From assembly GCA_902462065.1 (NCBI GenBank), contig CABQAK010000036.1, positions 1 through 23,402 on the forward strand: a stretch of DNA of 23,402 nt, written 5' to 3'. Positions 17,501 to 23,402 of the stretch are shown in pieces. The notes under the pieces were generated by a model that worked only from the letters and a program-made list of their open reading frames with translations, had not been told where the DNA came from and ran no database searches. This DNA comes from an uncultured Collinsella sp. Lineage in GTDB: Bacteria > Actinomycetota > Coriobacteriia > Coriobacteriales > Coriobacteriaceae. Within the stretch, counting starts at the first letter, position 1. Every line of letters starts with the position of its first letter. Both the position numbers and the translations under genes were made by a program.

Positions 17501-20500
17501 CTATGCCGAGAAGAAGCAAACGAAGGAGGGACTCAAGGACGGGGAGCACTATCAGGTCGATTTCTCGAAGCTCACCTTTAACAAACCGGGCACGTATAAG
17601 TTTGCTATTAATGAGCTGGCCCCGAACAGCGGCCTCGGCGAGTGGAAGTATGACCAGCACATCTATACCGTGACCGTTACCGTAACCGATGAGGGCGGCA
17701 AGCTTGTGGCCCGCGCCGATGGCGCGACCGGCTCGGAAGGCTTCATCTTCACCAATAGGTATCGCACCTCGACGAGCTACGAGCTCCAGGGCGGTCTGGA
17801 GATCGTCAAGACGCTTAACGGGCACGACCTGCATGCCGGCATGTTTAGCTTTACGGTAACGGGCGAAGACGCCGCCTCGACCGATAAGCTCAACAAGCTG
17901 TTGCGCGCAGATGAGGACAAGCTCACCGTGACAAACGATGAGCCGCAGGCCGATGGCACGTCCCATACCGGCATTTTGGGTGGCCTGACCTTTGCGACGG
18001 AAGATGCGGGTAAGACGTTTACTTACACGGTTGTCGAGAATGGCGGCGGCAAGGGCGGCTATACATACGACTCCACCTATTGGATGGTAGGGATTGCGGT
18101 TAAGAAGCGCGATAACGGTTCGCTCTATACCGTGACCACGGTCAAGCACTATGACGCCAAGAACGTCGAGCTTTCTGAGGATGAAAAGACCTTTAGCTCC
18201 GCGGACGGTACCGCTAAGGCCCAGGTGTCCTTTACCAACAGTTACGTCGCGAAGGGAACTTTTGAGGGCCTTGCTGCCGAGAAGGTAATGGACTCCGGCG
18301 ACAAGATCGAGACTGGCCAGTATACGTTTGACCTGTATGCCGAGAAGGCCGACGGCTCGCTCGAAAAGATGGATGAGGGCACGACTCGGGCGGACGAGGA
18401 CGGTACCGCTACGGTCGACTTTGGTAAGGTTAACTTTAAGCTTGGCGATGCTACCAGCGGAACTCATGAGCAGACGATTGACCTTGCCCGCGCCGTCAAC
18501 GATGGTGTTGCCACCAAGCAACACAATGCCGACCACACCACTACCTACAGCTTTAACCTGGTGGCAAAGGAGCGCTTGGCCAGCCTGCCCGCGGGCGTGC
18601 GCCCCGTGGATACGTCCGCGACGTGCCGCGTGCTGCTCGAGGTGACCGATAACAACAACGGCAAGCTTACGTCCAAGGTGACCTATCGCAATGGTACCGA
18701 GAACGGCAAGATCGTCTTCCACAACACACGCGATAAGGTCAAGACGATCGGCACGGTTGCGAAGCCCGATGTGGACATCGACGGGCAGCTGCTCTCCGTG
18801 GGCGACTCCTACGTCTACACCATTAACTGGGTCAACACCGAGGCCGATGCCAATGGCAACTTGGTTCCGGCCAACGTGACCGTGACCGACAAGCTTCCTG
18901 CCGGCGTTGTGTTCGAGGCCTTTGAGGGCGAGTGTGCCGATAAGGGCGCCGCGAGCGGACAGTCGCTTACTTGGGACCTGGGTAAGCAACCCGCGGGCAG
19001 CCACGGTTCGGTGCGCGTGCGCGTAAAGATTACCGAGGACGCTGTGAAGGACGTCCAGGGTGCGGTCGGCACCGTTGAGAACAAAGCTACCGTAACGGTT
19101 GGCAACAAGAGCTATACCGGCACCACGACCAATTACGTGCCAAAGAAGTCCGAGAGCGATGCTCAGGATTCGACGGGGTCGGGTGTGGCGCTGGGCGACG
19201 AACTCACCTACACCATCGGCTACAAGAACACCGAGGGCGCGTCTGCCACGGTGGTGATCACCGATGCCGTTCCCGCGGGAACCGAGTTCGTGGAGTTCAC
19301 CGGCGACTATAAGGATGCCGGCCCCAAGGACAATGACGGCAACCTCACCTGGACATTGAAGGACGTTCCCGCAGGCAAGGAGGGCACGGTTCAGTTTAAG
19401 GTTCGCGTGACCGAGGACGCGTTTAAGAGCGGTGGCGCTTCGGGCGACATCTCCAACCAGGCGTCGGTGACGGTCGGCAACAACCCTGCCGTCAAGACCA
19501 ACACCACTACCGATCAGGTTTCTGACGGGCGCCTGACGTTGAGCAAGACGGTCACGGCCGCCGAAGGCATCACCGCGCCCAACAAGGCATTTACCTTTAA
19601 GGTGCTGCTCTACCAGGCCGATGGCACAACGCCTCTGGCCGGCACCTTTGCGTACGCCGGTCGCCCCGATGGCACCAACGGCACTTATGTAAGCGGACAG
19701 ATCAAGAGCGGTGACACCATCGCGCTTAAGGCCGGCGGCTCCGTCACGGTTACCTTGCCCACGGGTGCGCACTACGAGGTACAGGAGCTCGATTCCAAGG
19801 GTGAGCTCATGACGAGCGAGGACGGCTTTACGGTTGCCGATAAGGCGAACCCCCAGAAGGGTACCGTCGGACAGGCGACGCAGGTGGGCTTCACCAACGT
19901 CTACAGCGTGGAGTCCACGAAGGTGGAAAACGCCTTTAAGGTGCAAAAGAAGATCTCCGGACGCAACTGGACTAAGGCGGATGTCTTTACCATGACGCTG
20001 GCTGCCCAGGGCGAGGCGCCTATGCCCAAGGGTGCCAAGGGCGGCGTGTCGGCGATTGAGTTGCACAAGGATGCCCAGGTCGGCAACTTCGGTGCTATCG
20101 AGTACACCAAGCCCGGTACCTATACCTATATGATTACCGAGCAGTCGGGTGACGAGGCGGCACTCACGTTCTCGAAGGCCACCTATCGTGCCACCGTCAC
20201 GGTGACCGACAACGGCGCCGGTAAGCTGCTTGCCAAGACCAAGATTGCACAGCTGACCGACGATGCGGGCGACGCTGCTGAGCGCACGGTCGAGGCGGCG
20301 GTCTTTACCAACACCGCCAAGACCGGCAGCCTCACCGTCAAGAAGACGGTCGTCGGCGGCGACAGCCAGCGCGAGTTCGGCTTTACGGTCGCGCTGGCCG
20401 ACGGGGACGGCGAGCCCGTCTCCGGCACCTTCGGCAAGGGTGAGCACGCCGTGACGTTTGCGGATGGCAAGGCGACCTTCACGCTTAAGGACGGCGGGGA

Positions 20501-22958
20501 GAAGACCGTCGCCGGCCTGCCCGTGGGCGCGCACTACACCGTGACCGAGGATGCCGCCGAGGGCTACACGACCACGGTCAACGGGGCTGACGGCTCCAAG
20601 GCCGAAGGCGCCGTGACCGAGGACGGCGCGACCGTCGCGTTCACCAACACGTACGGAACGGCCACCGAGGGCAGAGACGTCTCCACCGCGGGGCTCTTCA
20701 CCAAGACGCTCAAGGGTCGCGACTGGGCGGAGGGCGACAGCTTCCAGTTCGCGCTCGCGGGCAAGGACAGCGCGCCCATGCCCGAGGGATCTGCCGACGG
20801 TTCCAAGACCGTCAGTGTGACGGCCGCCGGCACCAAGGCGGGCGATAGGGTCGCCTTCGACTTCGGCTCCATCCGCTACACGCTCGATGACATCAAGGAT
20901 GCCGAGTTTGCCGAGATCGGCGGCAAGCGCGTGCGCGCCAAGACCTTCACCTACACGGTGCGCGAGGTCAGGCCCGATGACGGCTCTGCCATCGCCGGTG
21001 TGGCCTACGACGGCCACGTCGCTATGATGACGGTGACCGTGACCGACGACGGCTCCGGCAACCTCACGGCCACGACGCCCGCGATCGCGGAGGTGAGCGG
21101 CGGCGACTTCGTCAACACCTACACGACCGAGCTCGACTACTCGGCCCGCGCGGGCGTGCGCCTGTCCAAGACGCTCTCCGGCCGCGCCATGGAGGCGGGG
21201 CAGTTCGCCTTCACCGTGACCGCGGACTCCGAGACGGCCGCCAAGCTCGGCTTCAAGACCGACAGGGACGCCTACGCCGTGGCCGCGGCTGACGACGGAG
21301 AGGCCGACCTGGTCGACCTCATCGGCGGTGCCGCGGAGGGCGACGTGAAGTTCACCGACGCCGACGCGGGCAAGACCTACAGCTTCACCATCACCGAGAC
21401 CAAGCTCGGCGGCGAGGGCTACTCCAACGACACCGTGCCGCGCACGGTGACCATCGCGCCCGCCTACGACGCCGCGACGGGCAAGCTCACGGTCACGACC
21501 ACGGTTGCCAGGGACGGTGTCGAGGTCGCCCGCAGCGAGGTCTCGACGGCCGATGACGCCACGGCTCAGGCCACGCCTGTGACGGTCGCGTTCGAGAACT
21601 CCTACGAGGCCACCGGCGTGCTCGGCGGCGAGGGCAACGTGGCCATCGACGCCACCAAGACGCTGACAGGCCGCGCCGCGGCGGCGGGCGAGTTCTCGTT
21701 CTCCGTCCGCGACGCCCGGGGCGACGTGGTCGCGACCGCGACCAACCGGGCCTCCGGCGACGGCGAGGCCGCGGGGCTCTCGTTCTCGCCCATCGCCTAC
21801 ACCACCGACGCTCTCGAGCAGATGGTGGCGGACGGCATCGCCACCAGGGCCGCCGACGGCTCCTGGGTCATTTCCTATACCGTTTCCGAGGACGGTACGG
21901 ACCGGCTGCCCGCGGGCGTGACGGCGACCGCCTCGAGCTTCGACATCACGGTCAAGGTGACCGATGACGGCAAGGGCGGGCTGGACGTTAGCGTGGTCTA
22001 CCCCGAGGGCTCCGGCGGCACGCTGTCGTTCGTGAACGGCTACGGCACCAACGAGGCGACAGTCGACCTCGCGGGTACCAAGACGCTGGCGTTCGGCCAG
22101 GCCGGACTCGGCCTCACGCAGGCCGACATCGAGGGCAAGTACACCTTTAAGATCGAGCCGCTGGACGGCGCGCCCGCGCCGGTCGACGCCTCCGGCAAGA
22201 CGGTAACCGAGGCGACCAACGACGCCGCCGGCAACGTCGAGCTGGGCCACGTCACGTTCAAGCAGCCGAGCGACCTCGATGACGTCGAGATCGACGGCGA
22301 CGGCCTGCGCATCAAGACGTTCGCCTACCGGGTGAGCGAGTCCGGCTCGGTCGACGGCGTGGTCAACGACGCGACGGCGACCAGGACCTTCACGGTCAGG
22401 GTCGTCGAGGACACCAACGCGGGCACGCTCGCCGCGGAGGTCCTGCCCGCAGAGGACACGCCCGAGGGTATGGGCGCGTTCGAGTTCACCAACACCTACG
22501 GCGTGAATCCGACGCCGAGCTCCGTCACCGACCAGATCAAGGTGAGCAAGAAGCTCAAGGGCCGCGACCTGGCCGAGGGCGAGTTCGAGTTCCAGCTGGT
22601 CGAGATTGCCGCCCACGGCAGCGAGAGCGTCGCGGCGACGGGCAGGAACGCCGCCGACGGCACGGTCGCGCTCGGCCCCGTCACCTACACCGCGCCCGGC
22701 ATGCACAGCTACGAGCTGCGCGAGGTCGCCGGCACGGCGGGTGACGTACGACAGGGCGACGTACCGCGTGCGCACGACGGTCACCGATGCCGGAGACGGC
22801 ACGCTCACCGTCAAGCACGAGCTGGCGGATGCCGAGGGCAATCCCACGGGCGACGACTCGGTGACGTTCACCAACGGCTACGAGGCCGCACCCGTCACCC
22901 TCAAGCTGGGCGCCGCCAAGGTGCTCAAGGGCGCCGAGCTCAAGGCGGGTCAGTTTAG
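11505..22958 (+). CDS. Giant wall-anchored adhesin / pilin-like isopeptide-domain protein (frameshifted near its C-terminus)
   Basis: A signal peptide (basic region, then TVPLAACALLFGATSALA, cleavage before EQ) leads a secreted protein of about 3,800 residues. Next come a fibro-slime/PA14-like head (FSGDDDVWVYIDG at 294-306) and two SpaA-like domains (nt 12.72-12.99 and 13.59-13.93 kb). About fifteen FctA/Spy0128-like domains follow, each with Lys near KTL-GR, Glu near TYT-x-E and Asn in FTN-x-Y, the triad for Lys-Asn isopeptide bonds. They are interspersed with two DUF11-like domains (18.74-19.52 kb) and DUF5979-like domains. ATG 11505 follows GGGGAGGG by 5 nt; the TTG at 11490 is upstream of that site. 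Family knowledge suggests a protease-stable stalk displaying a binding head. After about 22,740 this frame turns into Arg/Gly-rich nonsense and stops at 22958. Confidence 0.9.
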   Translation: MNRVYAKAREMLKPLGTKTNTAKRALKVLTVPLAACALLFGATSALAEQTVPFSNHIVKTVNPTGTTVNLFDYWVVNGDNDNSANINNDNSNNNTGINKDHQLKFNGGAGTGINKWTGKSTTGGFGRLPFVKNTLVKGYPEIKNGTYQGVNYNDESLDYLFNNDSQANKKQNGKAVYNNVQGLFQLKDGYYVYDSYGSKEGNYAVYNSTTNSFDVYDKAGVYKESVSEENRGQFFPFDSAKKVFTESGKNLSPIGIKDGENDKLNHHFGMSMTTEFVQPANGKTNKNEDMIFEFSGDDDVWVYIDGVLVGDLGGIHEKATLDINFATGEVKVGHIDGANGTEREIEKTTIKAKFDAAGADTTNFSGDTFNSSTKHKLSFFYLERGAGASNMSLKFNLTTLPSSEVQKVDQNGEAVQGATFALYQSGESWKTQGDPIAQGTTDDKGQLVLLESDGSVLSFDNQHAAGHDFFVLKEMGLPEGYRSSLTSSTSATPGELHLQYKPAAASGTGGVVVAPQTTVKTADDSTWKGSRMWLNGGYLAAKETIFLSKDIKDNKDNPISSGTTFAVVLKRTNENLDQAKEDAWTAVTGNPLDGYKLCSAHGIAGAVEAAKSADTSVFAVNTKGDYEVTVRSLPGDIEKYAAMMEDKSNADYTVAVYHTTASSLAEATMENTSMVEYLSTNRQFSTVIHLTNVQNRLFVQKVDDLGEPVNGATFDLYKAEDVTGNSPSTYAIKSGATPYDTVQANGMTYPYEIKGAACFPLNSAKHAPLIKGTYYLRESMSPDGYEINSTITKVIVDDSGVYVDAGIESDGVRSMSGPGSLIASLAQFGSPDSIDNTLTHIKGKLQSATGADAKGNLTWGQECTADGVTPSLTDHLMHMRYDKTPQGAKTVLRYVEDGGTRNGQLAIIYADTGINRMALYQDGRPTNGTDLGTLQLNHLFTTATAVQYTDRRVARLQVTKTVTADSGLTAPTKDANGKDLTFTFKFTLPNSEKGYEAHVFDANGEAVGDSFTLKNGYTHSIKAGETIRVYDLKKGDSYSVSELTTKGESASGNVLANIVNTVTGSADESVLPAGFSLVSRKAGGQEQSGTGNAIAGSIAALVDGKIPDSNTLVFTNNYSASSVTLDAQNRLSATKVLEGRGWTDDDTFTAQLTAEDGVPMPNGAKSKVSTVELTKKAPKATFGDITYTKPGTYTYTISEVIPGSDAGADGISYSAASYTATVVVEDNHAGALVVKSVKMTQVRDDAGKPATAEVAVETATFTNHYDEYEKDIIIHAQKNLTDNAGTFTLAQNAFSFKLEGVGGYADASAVFSPDTVDANVTAPMPEGTEDNTATVGNNADGTVTWPAISYTAKADAGRAYVYKFAEKLPEKPDRVAGMTYDGSVYYAVVRNAKNGAGILTSIEYYKVAEDGSVRQLDNKATPSFTNKYSVEPTSVALQGQKAVSGRDWNQGESYTFNLAAAADDASTTGLSKTTKQAVKDGAVAIGTNQAVASAPESGRVASFAFGAEAAPTVTFNRAGTFSFNITEDAAQDGQAGMSMDKHTARATVVVTDLDKSGNHTGKLHVSSVTYANAGASDADKAITDKAAFTNAYHASGTFGGVTVSKTLEGRASTAGQFTFAVTGLWYDGIQTSVDGAEATLSNKAAKAGVSGAVVGASGKKELFVRKLTEQDLGRTFAYRIHENQPAAAAGYTYDTGYTGDAIVLVKVLAHKDDPAKLYTVTTVLKGAGVTELLGDGADASALTDEKIVQLKQDSHTYVQQYDASEAGATTPTVSFVNRYTASLDYGTAGGLKIEKTLTYPKDATIFGSPKSTFHYIVKPADETSASKVGISMNGKVFETANVEADVPKTVSLVPAGGLTFTQDDAGKTFTYTVSEIDDKATGYTYDKTVHTVKAVVADNGDGTLGVTTSVSKQVDGEDELEDQWIYPSNATSAGVATVKFKNTYTVTEAATYTPSVTKVVVGADAPDKFTFAMTAADDATKAAISGKLITGSSMSADNGYAEKKQTKEGLKDGEHYQVDFSKLTFNKPGTYKFAINELAPNSGLGEWKYDQHIYTVTVTVTDEGGKLVARADGATGSEGFIFTNRYRTSTSYELQGGLEIVKTLNGHDLHAGMFSFTVTGEDAASTDKLNKLLRADEDKLTVTNDEPQADGTSHTGILGGLTFATEDAGKTFTYTVVENGGGKGGYTYDSTYWMVGIAVKKRDNGSLYTVTTVKHYDAKNVELSEDEKTFSSADGTAKAQVSFTNSYVAKGTFEGLAAEKVMDSGDKIETGQYTFDLYAEKADGSLEKMDEGTTRADEDGTATVDFGKVNFKLGDATSGTHEQTIDLARAVNDGVATKQHNADHTTTYSFNLVAKERLASLPAGVRPVDTSATCRVLLEVTDNNNGKLTSKVTYRNGTENGKIVFHNTRDKVKTIGTVAKPDVDIDGQLLSVGDSYVYTINWVNTEADANGNLVPANVTVTDKLPAGVVFEAFEGECADKGAASGQSLTWDLGKQPAGSHGSVRVRVKITEDAVKDVQGAVGTVENKATVTVGNKSYTGTTTNYVPKKSESDAQDSTGSGVALGDELTYTIGYKNTEGASATVVITDAVPAGTEFVEFTGDYKDAGPKDNDGNLTWTLKDVPAGKEGTVQFKVRVTEDAFKSGGASGDISNQASVTVGNNPAVKTNTTTDQVSDGRLTLSKTVTAAEGITAPNKAFTFKVLLYQADGTTPLAGTFAYAGRPDGTNGTYVSGQIKSGDTIALKAGGSVTVTLPTGAHYEVQELDSKGELMTSEDGFTVADKANPQKGTVGQATQVGFTNVYSVESTKVENAFKVQKKISGRNWTKADVFTMTLAAQGEAPMPKGAKGGVSAIELHKDAQVGNFGAIEYTKPGTYTYMITEQSGDEAALTFSKATYRATVTVTDNGAGKLLAKTKIAQLTDDAGDAAERTVEAAVFTNTAKTGSLTVKKTVVGGDSQREFGFTVALADGDGEPVSGTFGKGEHAVTFADGKATFTLKDGGEKTVAGLPVGAHYTVTEDAAEGYTTTVNGADGSKAEGAVTEDGATVAFTNTYGTATEGRDVSTAGLFTKTLKGRDWAEGDSFQFALAGKDSAPMPEGSADGSKTVSVTAAGTKAGDRVAFDFGSIRYTLDDIKDAEFAEIGGKRVRAKTFTYTVREVRPDDGSAIAGVAYDGHVAMMTVTVTDDGSGNLTATTPAIAEVSGGDFVNTYTTELDYSARAGVRLSKTLSGRAMEAGQFAFTVTADSETAAKLGFKTDRDAYAVAAADDGEADLVDLIGGAAEGDVKFTDADAGKTYSFTITETKLGGEGYSNDTVPRTVTIAPAYDAATGKLTVTTTVARDGVEVARSEVSTADDATAQATPVTVAFENSYEATGVLGGEGNVAIDATKTLTGRAAAAGEFSFSVRDARGDVVATATNRASGDGEAAGLSFSPIAYTTDALEQMVADGIATRAADGSWVISYTVSEDGTDRLPAGVTATASSFDITVKVTDDGKGGLDVSVVYPEGSGGTLSFVNGYGTNEATVDLAGTKTLAFGQAGLGLTQADIEGKYTFKIEPLDGAPAPVDASGKTVTEATNDAAGNVELGHVTFKQPSDLDDVEIDGDGLRIKTFAYRVSESGSVDGVVNDATATRTFTVRVVEDTNAGTLAAEVLPAEDTPEGMGAFEFTNTYGVNPTPSSVTDQIKVSKKLKGRDLAEGEFEFQLVEIAAHGSESVAATGRNAADGTVALGPVTYTAPGMHSYELREVAGTAGDVRQGDVPRAHDGHRCRRRHAHRQARAGGCRGQSHGRRLGDVHQRLRGRTRHPQAGRRQGAQGRRAQGGSV
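14860..18735 (+). repeat. First block of about eight diverged FctA-like isopeptide domains
   Basis: Approximate units are 14860-15300, 15301-15790, 15790-16285, 16290-16850, 16860-17345, 17350-17765, 17770-18250 and 18250-18735. Each begins with a strand carrying Lys (for example SATKVLEGR, IEKTLTY, IVKTLNG), has a central TYTVSE-type strand with Glu, and ends with FTNxY or a close variant. The copies are diverged at both DNA and protein level, so they are domain repeats rather than recent tandem duplications. Boundaries are by eye. Confidence 0.75.
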
Positions 22959-23250
22959 CTTTGAGCTCAAGAGCCGGGACGGCAAGGTCATGTCGACCGC
23001 CAGGAACGCCGCGGACGGCAGCGTCACGTTCGATGCGCTGACGTTCAAGCAGGTCGGCACCTACACCTTCACGGTGAGTGAGGTCGACGACGGCCAGGCG
23101 CACGTGACCTACGACAAGGCCGTGCACAAGATTGTCGTCACGGTGAGCGACGAGGCGGCCGACGGCACCAAGACGGGCTACCTGTCGGCGAAGGTCTCCT
23201 ACGAGGGCGACGCCAACGTGCCGCCAGTCTTCACCAACAGCTACGCCGAG
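19910..23250 (+). repeat. Second block of about seven FctA-like domains
   Basis: Approximate units are 19910-20315, 20680-21125, 21130-21605, 21620-22045, 22050-22500, 22515-22885 (interrupted by the frameshift) and 22890-23250. A DUF5979-like domain separates the first two units. Lys, Glu and Asn positions are as in the first block. From about 20.3 kb the codons are noticeably more GC-rich than in the first block. Confidence 0.7.
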
Positions 23251-23402
23251 AATCCCGGGACCCCCGGCAACCCCGAGAACCCCGGCACGCCGGGCGGCGG
23301 CTCAGACGGCGGTTCAGATAACGGCTCCGGCAGCGGCTCTAGCGGCGACGGCTCCAAGGGCGGCATGCCCGACACCGGCGACCGCAGCCTGCCGGTCGAG
23401 GC
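22741..23402 (+). CDS. C-terminal part of the giant surface protein in the shifted frame, incomplete at the window edge
   Basis: Reading from GTG 22741 restores the expected domain sequence at once. VTYDRATYRVRTTVTDAGDG completes the interrupted FctA-like unit and ends in FTNGYEA. A further full unit follows (KVLKGAELKAGQF, TYTFTVSE, FTNSYAE). Then comes a wall-spanning linker rich in Pro, Gly, Asn and Ser (about 23251-23364) and the sorting motif MPDTG. The frame is open to the window edge, where the hydrophobic anchor and basic tail would be expected. This is not an independent gene; it is the tail of the gene starting at 11505, displaced by one base inserted or two lost just before 22741. 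Confidence 0.85.
   Translation, partial: MTYDRATYRVRTTVTDAGDGTLTVKHELADAEGNPTGDDSVTFTNGYEAAPVTLKLGAAKVLKGAELKAGQFSFELKSRDGKVMSTARNAADGSVTFDALTFKQVGTYTFTVSEVDDGQAHVTYDKAVHKIVVTVSDEAADGTKTGYLSAKVSYEGDANVPPVFTNSYAENPGTPGNPENPGTPGGGSDGGSDNGSGSGSSGDGSKGGMPDTGDRSLPVE
23365..23379 (+). other. Sortase recognition motif MPDTG
   Basis: MPDTG followed by Asp-Arg-Ser is a variant of LPXTG, with Met in the first position, and follows a disordered Gly/Ser linker. It predicts covalent attachment to peptidoglycan or polymerisation by a sortase encoded outside the window. The transmembrane anchor is not visible because the window ends 23 bases later. Confidence 0.8.

Noticed and set aside
22730..22750. Programmed ribosomal frameshift as an explanation of the adhesin frame break.
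   Set aside because: No slippery heptamer, rare-codon pause or stop codon stands at the junction. A mutation, assembly error or short-tract slippage fits better.
13557..22874. A 3,105-codon open frame on the minus strand, antisense to the giant adhesin.
   Set aside because: It is codon-aligned with the sense gene, so its stops would correspond to sense TTA, CTA and TCA, which GC-rich codon use avoids. The translation has no domain character, and the sense strand encodes clear domains throughout.
14860..23250. CRISPR array or tandem DNA duplication in the adhesin gene.
   Set aside because: Similarity between units is at the level of protein motifs. The DNA copies are diverged and long, with no short identical repeats at regular spacing.

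Overview
The window looks like chromosomal DNA from a high-GC, Gram-positive gut actinobacterium, most likely Collinsella or a close relative in the Coriobacteriia. That placement is inference. It rests on the GC-rich codon use, strong Shine-Dalgarno sites, the mix of housekeeping genes, and a giant wall-anchored protein built from isopeptide pilin-type domains that ends in an MPDTG sorting motif.

Region 1 (1-4.5 kb) is a MarR-type regulator gene followed by two overlapping ABC half-transporter genes. The motifs show a heterodimeric exporter: the first subunit carries a degenerate ATP site, the second carries the catalytic Glu and His but an altered signature loop. A repeated 16-bp sequence around the marR promoter is a candidate autoregulatory operator. 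Region 2 (4.4-7.6 kb) has convergent cysE (serine acetyltransferase), a DedA-family membrane protein gene, and a branched-chain aminotransferase gene (ilvE), separated by clear hairpin terminators. Region 3 (7.4-7.9 kb) has no convincing gene. It contains a very large nested hairpin and a roughly 210-bp element bounded by imperfect inverted repeats. Region 4 (7.9-9.35 kb) has lemA, a divergent TetR-type regulator gene, and a tRNA-Ser(UGA) gene.

Region 5 (9.4-11.2 kb) is a single ORF joining a tRNA adenosine deaminase (TadA) domain to a complete glycerate 2-kinase. This fusion has no obvious functional logic and is one of the two most interesting items. Region 6 (11.2 kb to the end) is a giant secreted surface protein gene of more than 11.8 kb. 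It is preceded by a run of nine G residues upstream of a perfect TATAAT box that lacks a recognisable -35, an arrangement suggestive of phase-variable expression. The protein has a signal peptide, a fibro-slime/PA14-like head, two SpaA-type domains, about fifteen FctA/Spy0128-like isopeptide domains, two DUF11-like domains and three DUF5979-like domains. The reading frame breaks near 22,740. The C-terminal part, with the last repeat, a Pro/Gly/Ser linker and MPDTG, continues in another frame to the window edge.

All calls were made by reading the sequence without database searches. Domain names reflect recognised motifs, and boundaries are approximate.
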